A stretch of 64,000 nucleotides of DNA from Streptomyces sp. CB02009 (lineage in GTDB: Bacteria > Actinomycetota > Actinomycetes > Streptomycetales > Streptomycetaceae): positions 1 through 64,000 of the forward strand of contig NZ_LIVV01000011.1 of NCBI RefSeq assembly GCF_001905825.1, written 5' to 3'. The translations under genes were made by a program, and so were the position numbers. The notes under the pieces are model-generated. The model saw only the letters and a list, made by a program, of their open reading frames with translations, had not been told where the DNA came from and did not search any database. Below, in pieces: positions 8,195 through 15,771 of the stretch; the stretch's first letter is position 1, and the number at the start of each line of letters is the position of its first letter.

Positions 8195-9387
8195 CCGCGG
8201 TCATGACGCACGACCTGCCCGCGTTCCCCTTCGACTGGGACGGGACCCGGCTGCCCGCCGAGGTCGAGGCGCTCCGCGCCGAACCCGTCCGGCGGGTGCG
8301 GACGATCGCCGGGGCCGAGGCCTGGCTGGTCTCCTCGTACGAGCTGTGCCGGCAGGTCCTGGAGGACCCGCGGTTCAGCCTCAAGGACACCTCTGCGCCG
8401 GGGGTGCCGCGGCAGTACGCGCTGACGATCCCGCCGCACGTGGTGAACAACATGGGCAACATCACCGGCGCCGGGCTGCGCAAGGCCGTCATGAAGGCGA
8501 TCAACCCGAAGGCGCCGGGGCTCGAGGAGTGGCTGCGGGCGCGGGCCGGGGCCCTGGTGGACGCGCTGGTCGCCGAGGGGGCGCCCGGGGAGCTGCGGGG
8601 CGCCTACGCCGATCCGTACTCGGCGGGGCTGCACTGCCGGATGCTGGGCATCCCGGAGGGGGACGGGCCGCGGCTGCTGCGCAGTCTGGACGTGGCCTTC
8701 ATGAACGCCCCGCACGAGATCGAGGCGGCCCGGCTCCACTGGGACCGGGACATCGCGTACATGACCGAGCGCCTGGACGATCCGGCGACGGGCGGGCTGA
8801 TGGCGGAGCTCGCGGCGCTGCGCGAGGATCCCGAGTACGCGCACCTGACGGACGAGATGCTGGCGACGGTGGGCGTGACGCTGTTCGGGGCCGGGGTGAT
8901 CTCCACCGCCGGGTTCCTGACGATGGCGCTCGTGTCCGTGCTGACCCGGCCGGACGTGCGGGAGGCGCTGACCGCGGGCGGCGCGGGCCGGGTCGCCGGG
9001 GCGATGGACGAACTGCTGCGGGTGAACCTGTCGATCGGCGACGGGCTGCCGCGGCTGGCCCTGGAGGACGTACGGCTCGGCGAGGTCGAGGTGCGGGCCG
9101 GTGAACTGGTCCTGGTGCTGGTGGAGGCCGCGAACCACGACCCGGGGCACTTCCCCGACCCGCTGGTCTTCCGGCCGGACCGGGAGAACGCCGCCGACCA
9201 CCTCTCCTTCGGCGGTGGACGGCACTACTGCCCGGCGACGGCGCTGGGCAAGCGGCACGCCGAGATCGCCCTGGAGACGCTGCTCGACCGGCTGCCGGAG
9301 CTGCGGCTCGCGGTGCCGGTCGAACAGCTGGTGTGGCGCACCAACTTCATGAAGCGGCTCCCCGAACGGCTGCCGGTGGCCTGGTAG
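8191..9387 (+). CDS. CYP121-like cytochrome P450 acting on a cyclodipeptide
   Basis: A 398-aa soluble P450. The heme cysteine is Cys347 in FGGGRHYCPATALGKRH, and ELLR is the K-helix ExxR. The I-helix reads FGAGVISTAGFL: the usual acidic residue is Ile and the usual Thr is Ser, as I remember for CYP121. The C-terminus (AVPVEQLVWRTNFMKRLPERLPVAW in two parts) also parallels CYP121, which C-C couples the two tyrosines of cyclo(Tyr-Tyr) to mycocyclosin. At the C-terminal positions that in CYP121 (as I recall) are Gln385 and Arg386 this protein has Met387 and Lys388, so the substrate or outcome may differ. It has a GAAGGAG ribosome site and no ferredoxin gene beside it. Confidence 0.93.
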   Translation: MTAVMTHDLPAFPFDWDGTRLPAEVEALRAEPVRRVRTIAGAEAWLVSSYELCRQVLEDPRFSLKDTSAPGVPRQYALTIPPHVVNNMGNITGAGLRKAVMKAINPKAPGLEEWLRARAGALVDALVAEGAPGELRGAYADPYSAGLHCRMLGIPEGDGPRLLRSLDVAFMNAPHEIEAARLHWDRDIAYMTERLDDPATGGLMAELAALREDPEYAHLTDEMLATVGVTLFGAGVISTAGFLTMALVSVLTRPDVREALTAGGAGRVAGAMDELLRVNLSIGDGLPRLALEDVRLGEVEVRAGELVLVLVEAANHDPGHFPDPLVFRPDRENAADHLSFGGGRHYCPATALGKRHAEIALETLLDRLPELRLAVPVEQLVWRTNFMKRLPERLPVAW

Positions 9388-9444
9388 CGGGCGGGGTCCG
9401 ACGACGGCGCTGCCCGGCCGGGGCCGGGCAGCGCCCCTCCGCCG

Positions 9445-9720
9445 TCAGCGGCCGTAGCGGATCATGGCGCGCACCATGCGGCAGGTGGTGTCCGAGGGCG
9501 GGTGGATGCCGAGGTGGTCGGCCGTGGTGCGTATCGTCGCGTTCGTGGCCTTCGACGGGACGTAGACGCCGGCGTCGAGGAGGGCGATCGCGAGGCGCAT
9601 GGCCTTCAGTCGGCGGTTGTGCGTCACGTACCACTCGCGGGGGCGGCCCGCGGGGAGCGGCTTCTTCCGGAGCGGCTTCCAGGGTTCGAGGGACGGTGTC
9701 CGGATCACGGCGAGAGCCAT
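9445..9720 (-). CDS. Conserved small basic protein (91 aa), function unknown
   Basis: A strong AGGAGG ribosome site precedes the ATG (on the minus strand), and third-position GC is high, so the gene looks real. The protein is basic and has no membrane segment or cysteine cluster beyond a single Cys; a notable part reads GRPREWYVTHNRRLKAM followed by a helical region (RLAIALLDAGVYVPS) and TTADHLGIHPPSDTTC, which resembles a helix-turn-helix in layout. It converges on the P450 gene and is divergent from the ArsC-like gene. I do not recognise the family and assign no function. Confidence 0.75.
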   Translation of the reverse strand: MALAVIRTPSLEPWKPLRKKPLPAGRPREWYVTHNRRLKAMRLAIALLDAGVYVPSKATNATIRTTADHLGIHPPSDTTCRMVRAMIRYGR

Positions 9721-9869
9721 GGGCTACCTCCTGGCGAACGGCGGGGTGCGGGCCCTCCCCGGGACCCTCACCTTCACCCCTTATTTTAGTGCCCCCCACT
9801 GACAATCGCCCCTGGCCAGAGGGGGTTTGGGGGGTGGTGGAGAGTGCCCTGGGGGGTACCGTGGGAGAC

Positions 9870-10229
9870 ATGGAGATCTGGATCAATCCCGCCTGTTCCA
9901 AGTGCCGCAGCGCCCTCACCCTTCTCAACGCGGAGGGCGCCGACTACACCGTGCGCCGCTACCTGGAGGACGTGCCCTCCCCGGACGAGATCCGGCAGGT
10001 GCTCGACCGGCTCGGGCTCGAACCGTGGGACATCACGCGGACGCGGGAGGCCGTGGCCAAGGAGCTCGGGCTGAAGGAGTGGGCCCGCGACGAAGGGAGC
10101 CGGGAGCGGTGGATCGAGGCGCTCTCCGCGCACCCCGAGCTCATCCAGCGGCCGATCATCACGGCGGAGGACGGCACGGCCGTCGTCGGCCGGTCCGAGG
10201 AGGCCGTCCGGGACGCGCTCTCCCGTTAG
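9870..10229 (+). CDS. ArsC/Spx-family thioredoxin-fold protein
   Basis: A 119-aa thioredoxin-fold protein of the ArsC (YffB/Spx) family. It begins MEIWINPACSKCRSAL with a CXXC at the tip of the first strand, has VRRYLEDVPSPDEI after it, and the family IQRPIITAEDGTAVVGR segment near the end. Members include glutaredoxin-dependent arsenate reductases, but none of the usual ars genes (arsB, arsR) is nearby, so a general thiol redox role is as likely. The ATG at 9870 is preceded by GGGAGA. Its stop overlaps by 4 bases the stop of the converging alpha/beta hydrolase gene. Confidence 0.88.
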   Translation: MEIWINPACSKCRSALTLLNAEGADYTVRRYLEDVPSPDEIRQVLDRLGLEPWDITRTREAVAKELGLKEWARDEGSRERWIEALSAHPELIQRPIITAEDGTAVVGRSEEAVRDALSR

Positions 10230-11176
10230 GGCGAGCGTTCTCCCGCCAGGCCGGGCGGGCGTTGCCCCCCGGTCGCCAGGAAGTCCGTGAGAGCGGTCAG
10301 GGCCTTCGGCGGCAGGGTCGCCGGGAGGGTGTGGTGGGTGGCTCCCGGGACGAGTTCCGTCCGCAGGCCCAGCGCCGTCGCCGTCCTCGCCGCCTCGCGG
10401 GCGTCGTGCGTCCGGCTGCCCTCCGCCAGGAGGACCAGGGCCGGCGGGCGGAGGGCCGCGAGTGCGGTGGCGGTCGGGCGGGGGCCCGTGACCGGGCGGA
10501 GGCGCGGGAGTTCCGCCGCCAGGGTGTCCAGGCGGCGTACCCGGGGGTCGTGGTCCGCGCCGCCCGTCTCCCACGCCAGGAACGCCGCCGTCCGCGCGGC
10601 CGTCGGACGCAGCAGCGTGGGCAGCGCCCGCAGCAGGTAGCCGGGGCGGAATCCGGCGAAGCAGCCGGTCGGGTCGAGCAGCACGAGACGGTCGGTCCGG
10701 TCCGGGGCCGCCAGGGCGTACCGGAGCGCGATCCACCCGCCGTAGGAGTGGCCGCAGAAGGCCGCCGAGGCCAGTCCGAGGCCGTCGAGCACGGCGTCCA
10801 GCCAGGCCGTCAGATCGGCGGCCGTGCGGATCGGGCGGCCGTCCGTCCCGCTGCGGCCCGGGCCGCCGACCAGGTCCACCGCGTGCACCCGGTGCGTGGT
10901 GCCGAGCGCGGCGGCCGTGGTGCGCCAGGAGCCGGCGGTCGACCCGCCGCCCGGCAGGAGGAGGACCGGCGGGCCGTCCTCGGCGCCGTGGTGCAGGAGG
11001 TGCGTGGTGCCGTAGGGGGTGGGGAGTTCCGAGGTCGTCGTGGGGTGCGGCCAGGTCGCGAGCAGGTCGTCGTACGCGGAGCCGAAGGCGGAGGCCGAGG
11101 CGGAGGCCGAGGCGTGGACCAGGTCCGTGGTGGAGTCGTGGGCGGAGTCGTTGTCGGAGGTTCGGGGCGTGGGCAT
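10226..11176 (-). CDS. Alpha/beta hydrolase under divergent MarR
   Basis: A 316-aa alpha/beta-hydrolase fold protein: the oxyanion segment LLLPGGGSTAGSW, the nucleophile elbow GHSYGGW, the acid near LLDPTG and the histidine region GATHHTLP. The N-terminus carries a low-complexity Ala/Ser/Asp stretch (HASASASASAFGSAYDD) that may not be part of the fold; an internal start is possible. It lies head-to-head with a MarR gene over a 56-base gap holding a palindrome, so it is probably the direct MarR target. Substrate is unknown. Confidence 0.88.
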   Translation of the reverse strand: MPTPRTSDNDSAHDSTTDLVHASASASASAFGSAYDDLLATWPHPTTTSELPTPYGTTHLLHHGAEDGPPVLLLPGGGSTAGSWRTTAAALGTTHRVHAVDLVGGPGRSGTDGRPIRTAADLTAWLDAVLDGLGLASAAFCGHSYGGWIALRYALAAPDRTDRLVLLDPTGCFAGFRPGYLLRALPTLLRPTAARTAAFLAWETGGADHDPRVRRLDTLAAELPRLRPVTGPRPTATALAALRPPALVLLAEGSRTHDAREAARTATALGLRTELVPGATHHTLPATLPPKALTALTDFLATGGQRPPGLAGERSP

Positions 11177-11202
11177 CTCCTACTCCTCTCGTTCGGCGAT
11201 AC

Positions 11203-11217
11203 TCTCGCTCAGCGAGA
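11203..11217. promoter_or_regulatory. Palindromic MarR operator
   Basis: TCTCGCT-C-AGCGAGA is a perfect 7-bp inverted repeat centred on 11210, in the 56-base gap between the divergent hydrolase and MarR genes, flanked by AT-richer sequence (GATAC before, TAATA after). Position and symmetry suit MarR binding over both promoters. Confidence 0.7.
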
Positions 11218-11232
11218 TAATAGGAGGACGCG

Positions 11233-11685
11233 GTGGCCGAGTCACCCGAGATGCTCATCTTTCATCTGCTGCGCGAGGTCACCGTCGAATACGGCCTCCG
11301 GCAGGGCGAGTTCGCCGCCCGCAACGGCATGCACCCCACCGACGTACGGGCCCTGATCTGCCTCCTCGACGCCGAGCGCGCGGGCACCGACGCCACCGCC
11401 GGATGGCTGGGCGAGCGGCTCGGACTCAACTCGGCCGGCACGACCGCCGTCGTCGACCGGCTCGAACGCCTCGGCCACGTCGCCCGCGTCCGTGACGCCC
11501 GCGACCGTCGGCGCGTGCTCCTCACCGTGGAGGACCGGGCCAAGGAACTGGGGCGTGCCCACTTCGGGCCCCTCGTCGCAGGGGCCGTCGCGCTGCTCGG
11601 CGGGTTCGAGGAGGGCGAGAGGGAGGCCGTACGGCGGTTCCTGACCGGCGTACGGGACCTCCTGAGCGACGGTGAGAAGGCGTGA
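11233..11685 (+). CDS. MarR-family transcriptional regulator
   Basis: A 150-aa winged-helix regulator. The recognition region reads LGLNSAGTTAVVDRLERLG followed by the basic wing VRDARDRRRVLLTV, the hallmark of MarR proteins. The GTG at 11233 follows AGGAGG. The palindrome at 11203-11217 sits just before it, so autoregulation and control of the divergent hydrolase are likely. The 3' end overlaps the next regulator gene by GTGA, so both are cotranslated. The ligand is unknown. Confidence 0.92.
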   Translation: MAESPEMLIFHLLREVTVEYGLRQGEFAARNGMHPTDVRALICLLDAERAGTDATAGWLGERLGLNSAGTTAVVDRLERLGHVARVRDARDRRRVLLTVEDRAKELGRAHFGPLVAGAVALLGGFEEGEREAVRRFLTGVRDLLSDGEKA

Positions 11686-13196
11686 CCGCCGCGGACCACG
11701 ACGGGCTCGGGGTCGATCTGCATCTGGAGCTGAGCGCCGCCGGCGGGCGGCGGGCCGTGCTCATCGCCGCCCTGCGCGAGGCCGTACGCGGCGGGCGGCT
11801 CGCCCCGGGGACCCGGCTGCCGCCCTACCGGTCGCTCGCCGCCGACCTCGGCATCGCCCGGAACACCGTCGCCGACGCGTACGCCGAGCTCGTCGCCGAG
11901 GGCTGGCTCACCTCCCGCCAGGGCTCCGGCACCCGCGTCGCCGACCGGGTCGCCGCCCCCGCCCCCCGGCCCGTGCGGACGACCGCGCCGCCCCCGCTCC
12001 CGTACGACCTCGTCCAGGGCAAGCCCGACCCCGGCGCCTTCCCCCGCGCCGCGTGGCTGGCGGCGGCCCGGCGGGCCCTGGCGGCCGCGCCGCACGAGGC
12101 CTTCGGGATCGGCGACCCGCACGGCCGGATCGAACTGCGCCTGGCGCTCGCCGAGTACCTCGCGCGCGTGCGGGGCGTCCGCACCGCCCCGGACCGGATC
12201 GTGGTCTGCTCCGGCGCCGCGCACGCGCTCCGGCTCCTCGCGCGCGTGCTGGGTCCGGCGGCCCCCTGGGCGGTCGAGGCGTACGGGCTGCCCTTCCACC
12301 GCGGGCTCCTCGCCGAGGCCGGGGTCACCACCCTGCCGGTGGCCGTCGACGGGGACGGGGCGCGGGTCGCCGAGATCCCGGAGCACGCGCGCGCGGTGCT
12401 GCTGACCCCCGCCCACCAGTTCCCCACCGGCGGCCCGCTGCACCCGGAGCGCCGGGCCGGGGTCCTGGAGTGGGCGCGGGCCTCCGGCGGTCTGGTGATC
12501 GAGGACGACTACGACGGGGAGTTCCGCTACGACCGGCGGCCGGTGGGCGCCGTCCAGGGCCTCGACCCCGAGCGGACCGCCCTCATCGGCTCCGTCAGCA
12601 AGAGCCTCTCCCCCGCCCTGCGGATCGGCTGGATGTGCCTGCCGTCCGCACTGGTGGAACCGGTGGTCGCGGCGAAGGGCCGGCGCGAGCCGTACGCCTC
12701 CGCGACGGACCAGCTCACCCTCGCGGACCTCCTCGCCACGGGCGCGTACGACCGGCACGTCCGGCGGATGCGCCAGCGGCACCGCGCGCGGCGCGACCGG
12801 CTGACGGCGGTGCTCGCCGAACGGGTCCCGGCGGTACGGGTGACGGGCATCGCCGCCGGGCTGCACGCCGTCCTGGAACTGCCCGCGGGCACGGAGCGGG
12901 CGGCCCTCGCCGCGACGGCCCGGCGCGGGGTCGCGGTGGAGGGGCTTGCCCCCTACCGCCATCCCGGCGCCCGGGACGCCACCGGCCCCGACGACCCGGA
13001 CGGCCCGGACGACCCGGCTGCTCGGGACGGTTCGGCTCCTCGGGACGGTTCGGCTCCTCGGGACGGTTCGGCTCCTCCGGTCGCCCCGGGCCCTCCGGAC
13101 GGTCTGGTCGTCGGCTACGCGACGCCGCCGGAGCGGTTGTACCCGGGTGCGCTGGACGCCCTGTGCGCGGGGTTGTCCGAGGCGCTCGGGTCCTGA
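11682..13196 (+). CDS. MocR/PdxR-type GntR regulator with aminotransferase domain
   Basis: A 504-aa fusion: a GntR winged helix (about residues 15-90, PPYRSLAADLGIARNTVADAY) and a class I aminotransferase-like domain whose PLP lysine lies in GSVSKSLSP. The motif EDDYDGEFRYDRRP is typical of MocR proteins. PdxR-type members control vitamin B6 synthesis, others GABA or taurine use; the target here is not evident. A disordered Pro/Asp/Gly insertion near residues 425-470 contains three exact RDGSAP repeats that interrupt the C-terminal subdomain. It overlaps the MarR gene by 4 bases. Confidence 0.92.
   Translation: MTAADHDGLGVDLHLELSAAGGRRAVLIAALREAVRGGRLAPGTRLPPYRSLAADLGIARNTVADAYAELVAEGWLTSRQGSGTRVADRVAAPAPRPVRTTAPPPLPYDLVQGKPDPGAFPRAAWLAAARRALAAAPHEAFGIGDPHGRIELRLALAEYLARVRGVRTAPDRIVVCSGAAHALRLLARVLGPAAPWAVEAYGLPFHRGLLAEAGVTTLPVAVDGDGARVAEIPEHARAVLLTPAHQFPTGGPLHPERRAGVLEWARASGGLVIEDDYDGEFRYDRRPVGAVQGLDPERTALIGSVSKSLSPALRIGWMCLPSALVEPVVAAKGRREPYASATDQLTLADLLATGAYDRHVRRMRQRHRARRDRLTAVLAERVPAVRVTGIAAGLHAVLELPAGTERAALAATARRGVAVEGLAPYRHPGARDATGPDDPDGPDDPAARDGSAPRDGSAPRDGSAPPVAPGPPDGLVVGYATPPERLYPGALDALCAGLSEALGS
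13023..13076 (+). repeat. Three exact 18-bp tandem repeats inside the MocR gene
   Basis: The unit CGGGACGGTTCGGCTCCT occurs at 13023-13040, 13041-13058 and 13059-13076 with no mismatch. It encodes RDGSAP three times and keeps the reading frame, so copy number can vary without breaking the protein. Confidence 0.95.
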
Positions 13197-13231
13197 CGGG
13201 CCCCCCTCGCCGCCTTCGCCGCCTAAGCCGC

Positions 13232-14137
13232 CTAAGCCGCCGCCACCTTCGACTCCGCCGTCGTCAGGATCTCCGTGAGGCGGAGGCCGAAGCGGACGTC
13301 GCAGGCGTCGGGTTCACCCGTGCGGGCCGCGTCGACCAGGGCGTCCACCGCCGCGCCGAACGCCCCCACCGCCCCGTCCCAGCGGGGCATTTCGGCCCGG
13401 CCCCCGGTGCCGTACAGGGTGAGGGCCGCCTCCGCCGCCTCCGGCGGGGCGCTGAGGGTGAGGGTGGCGGTGCTGCTCGCTCCCGAGGTGTGGCGGAGCA
13501 CCAGGTGGTGGGTGTCCGCCGGGCCGCGCGCCGCGGTGATCTCCGTGACGTCGCCGAGGACCGGGAGGAAGACCGACAGGACGTGCGGGCCCACGTCCCA
13601 CAGGCCGCCCTTCTCGCGGCGCCAGGGCGAGGCCGCGTACGCGCTGGCCGACCCGGTCCCGTAGAGCGAGCCCAGCCAGTGCGCCTCGCCCAGGAACCAG
13701 CCGCCGGCCGCCGTCTGTTCGTCGATCCAGCGGGCCGTCGGCTCCGCGAAGCGGAGCGTGCAGAAGACCACCGAGGCCGCTCCCGCGGCCTCCACCGCCT
13801 CGGCGACCTCCCGCGCCCCGGCGACCGTCGTCGCCACCGGCTTGTCGAGGAGGACGTGGCAGCCGGCCCGCGCGGCCCGGACGGCCAGCGGGGCCTGGAC
13901 GTCCGGCGGGAGCGCGAGCGCGACGGCGTCGCTGGCCTCGAACAGCGCGTCCACGTCGTCGTACGCGCGCGTGCCCGAGGCGGTGGCGAGCGCCTCGGCC
14001 GCCTCGGGGCGTCTGCCCCACACCCCGCTGAACTCGACTCCCGGATGCCCCGCCAGCGCGGGTGCGTGGGTGTGACCGGCCCAGGGGCCGGTGCCGAGGA
14101 GTCCGATCCGGGGCTTCGCGCCCAGCTGCTTCGCCAT
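13232..14137 (-). CDS. Gfo/Idh/MocA-family NAD(P)-dependent oxidoreductase
   Basis: A 301-aa dehydrogenase-like protein. The N-terminal Rossmann fold has RIGLLGTGPWAGHTH (GxGxxA-like), and CHVLLDKPVATT contains the conserved Lys-Pro (EKP here DKP). The C-terminal half forms the family beta-sheet domain, with GGLWDVGPHVLSVF carrying the usual GGGxxxDxGxH pattern. Relatives oxidise or reduce sugars and cyclitols; the substrate is unknown. It converges on the MocR gene and is divergent from the TROVE gene. Confidence 0.9.
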   Translation of the reverse strand: MAKQLGAKPRIGLLGTGPWAGHTHAPALAGHPGVEFSGVWGRRPEAAEALATASGTRAYDDVDALFEASDAVALALPPDVQAPLAVRAARAGCHVLLDKPVATTVAGAREVAEAVEAAGAASVVFCTLRFAEPTARWIDEQTAAGGWFLGEAHWLGSLYGTGSASAYAASPWRREKGGLWDVGPHVLSVFLPVLGDVTEITAARGPADTHHLVLRHTSGASSTATLTLSAPPEAAEAALTLYGTGGRAEMPRWDGAVGAFGAAVDALVDAARTGEPDACDVRFGLRLTEILTTAESKVAAA

Positions 14138-14361
14138 GCCCCCAGTCTGCCGGGTGCCTCCGACAGCGGTCCCCGCGGACCCGCCCGCCCCGGGCCCTCC
14201 GTGTAATCCGCTCGCGTCCCTCCCCCCGCCCGGTGTTAGCGTTTCCGGGCCGGCCGCGGGACTCCGGTGCGACTTCCGGAACCTGCCTCTGAAGCAACGT
14301 CTTCGCTGTTCGTGCCCTCATTCCCCGGCCGGCATCCACGCGGTACGAGAAGGAGAGAGCC

Positions 14362-15771
14362 GTGTCCGAACTCGTCGCCGCCGAGGACGTGCTCCTCTTC
14401 GTCAACGCCGCCGTGACCGCCACCGGCCAGCGCGAGTTCCGTTCCTCCGCCGCCGAGCAGCGGTTCTCGCTCCGCTTCGTCCACGAGTACGTACGGGTCA
14501 ACTACCGGCCCGTGTACGCCGCGGCCCTCGCGCTCGACATCAACCACCACAACGCCGCCCTCGTCGTCGAGCAGTTGCTGCGCACCGCCGACGAGGCGGG
14601 CGGGCCCGAGGAGAAGCGGGCCGAGGGGCGGCTGATCGCGGCCCGGCTCGCGCTGCTGCCGCCGCAGCGGGTCTACCGGCTGTTCCGTACGCTGCGCGCC
14701 GCCGGGGTCAACAACCGGCGTACGCGCGCGATCGTGCGCGGGTGGCTCGCGGCCCGCCCCGATCCCGCCCTGGACGCGGTGAAGTACCGGAGCGGCCTGA
14801 AGGCCTCCCTCCGGCACGTCCACGGGCGGCTGCCCGACCCCGAGACCGGGGACTTCCTCTTCGCGCCGGGGCGCCGGGTGCGGTACGAGAACCCGACGCT
14901 CGACGCGTTCCGCCGCGCCCGGTACGAGCAGGGCGCGCTGTACGAGCTGCCGTTCACCGTCGCCGAGGGCTTCGCCGCGGCGCACGGCGTGCCGCGCGCG
15001 GTGTTCCTGGAGCGGATCGCGCCCCGGATGACCCGGCTCGAACAGCTGAGGACCGAGCGGGCCGCCGATCTGTCGGTGATGCCGCTGACCCGGCTCGCCC
15101 TGTACGTCCTCTCGCTGCCGTTCGGCGAGCGCGTGGAACGGCGGGCCGAGCTGACGGGGGCGCTGCGGGCCGCGGGCCGGCGGGCGGCGGGGCCGTACGC
15201 CGGGAGCTGGGGGCGGGTCACGGCGGTCCTCGACGACAGCTTCTCCTCCTCGGGTTCGGCGGTGAAGCGGCGGCGCCCGCTGGCCGTCGCGCTCGGCTCC
15301 CACCATCTGCTGGAGGCCCTCGCGGCGCCGGGGGCGTACACCCCGCTCTGGACCTCGGGCGGCGACGACCCGCTGCTCGTCCGGCCGTACGGGGCGACCC
15401 CGCTGGGCCTGCGGGTCCTGGACGGTCTGGAGACCGGCCCGGACCGGCTCGTGATCGTCACGGACGGCTGGGACAACGCCCCGCCGGGGCTCGCGGGCGA
15501 GGTGCTGCGGGTGTGGCGGTCGCGGCTGGATCCGGAGCGCCGGACGAGCGTGGTGCACCTGAACCCCGTATACGACGCGCAGGGCTTCGACGTGCGCCGG
15601 CTCGCCCCGAGCGTGCCGGCGGCCGGCATCCGGGACGCGGAGGACCTGGCGGCGCTGGTGGAGATCGCTCAGTTCGCCGAGGGGCGGACCGGGTTCGCGG
15701 AGCTGCGGGCCTATCTGGACCGGCGGGTGGAGCTGTTCCTGAAGGCGGCGGAGGAAGGGGGCCGGGGATGA
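14362..15771 (+). CDS. TROVE/vWA (Ro60-like) protein
   Basis: A 469-aa protein I read as a TROVE module plus von Willebrand A domain, the layout of Ro60/Rsr, a ring-shaped protein that binds Y RNA and misfolded RNAs. Helical repeats fill residues 1-270; RRTRAIVRGWLAARPDPALDAV with KYRSGLK..LRH.H and MPLTRLALYVLSL match the conserved TROVE pattern. The vWA domain starts near residue 285 with a DxSxS MIDAS (D291, S293, S295), then Thr in GATPLGL and Asp368 in IVTDGWDN. The start has AAGGAGAG upstream. It overlaps the next gene by ATGA. No Y-RNA or rtcB gene is nearby. The family call rests on motif reading from memory. Confidence 0.75.
   Translation: MSELVAAEDVLLFVNAAVTATGQREFRSSAAEQRFSLRFVHEYVRVNYRPVYAAALALDINHHNAALVVEQLLRTADEAGGPEEKRAEGRLIAARLALLPPQRVYRLFRTLRAAGVNNRRTRAIVRGWLAARPDPALDAVKYRSGLKASLRHVHGRLPDPETGDFLFAPGRRVRYENPTLDAFRRARYEQGALYELPFTVAEGFAAAHGVPRAVFLERIAPRMTRLEQLRTERAADLSVMPLTRLALYVLSLPFGERVERRAELTGALRAAGRRAAGPYAGSWGRVTAVLDDSFSSSGSAVKRRRPLAVALGSHHLLEALAAPGAYTPLWTSGGDDPLLVRPYGATPLGLRVLDGLETGPDRLVIVTDGWDNAPPGLAGEVLRVWRSRLDPERRTSVVHLNPVYDAQGFDVRRLAPSVPAAGIRDAEDLAALVEIAQFAEGRTGFAELRAYLDRRVELFLKAAEEGGRG

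Noticed and set aside
14138..14361. A possible Y RNA gene next to the TROVE gene
   Set aside because: I searched for a tRNA-like TPsiC arm and for a long stem closing the ends of a small RNA and saw neither; a covariance search would be needed.
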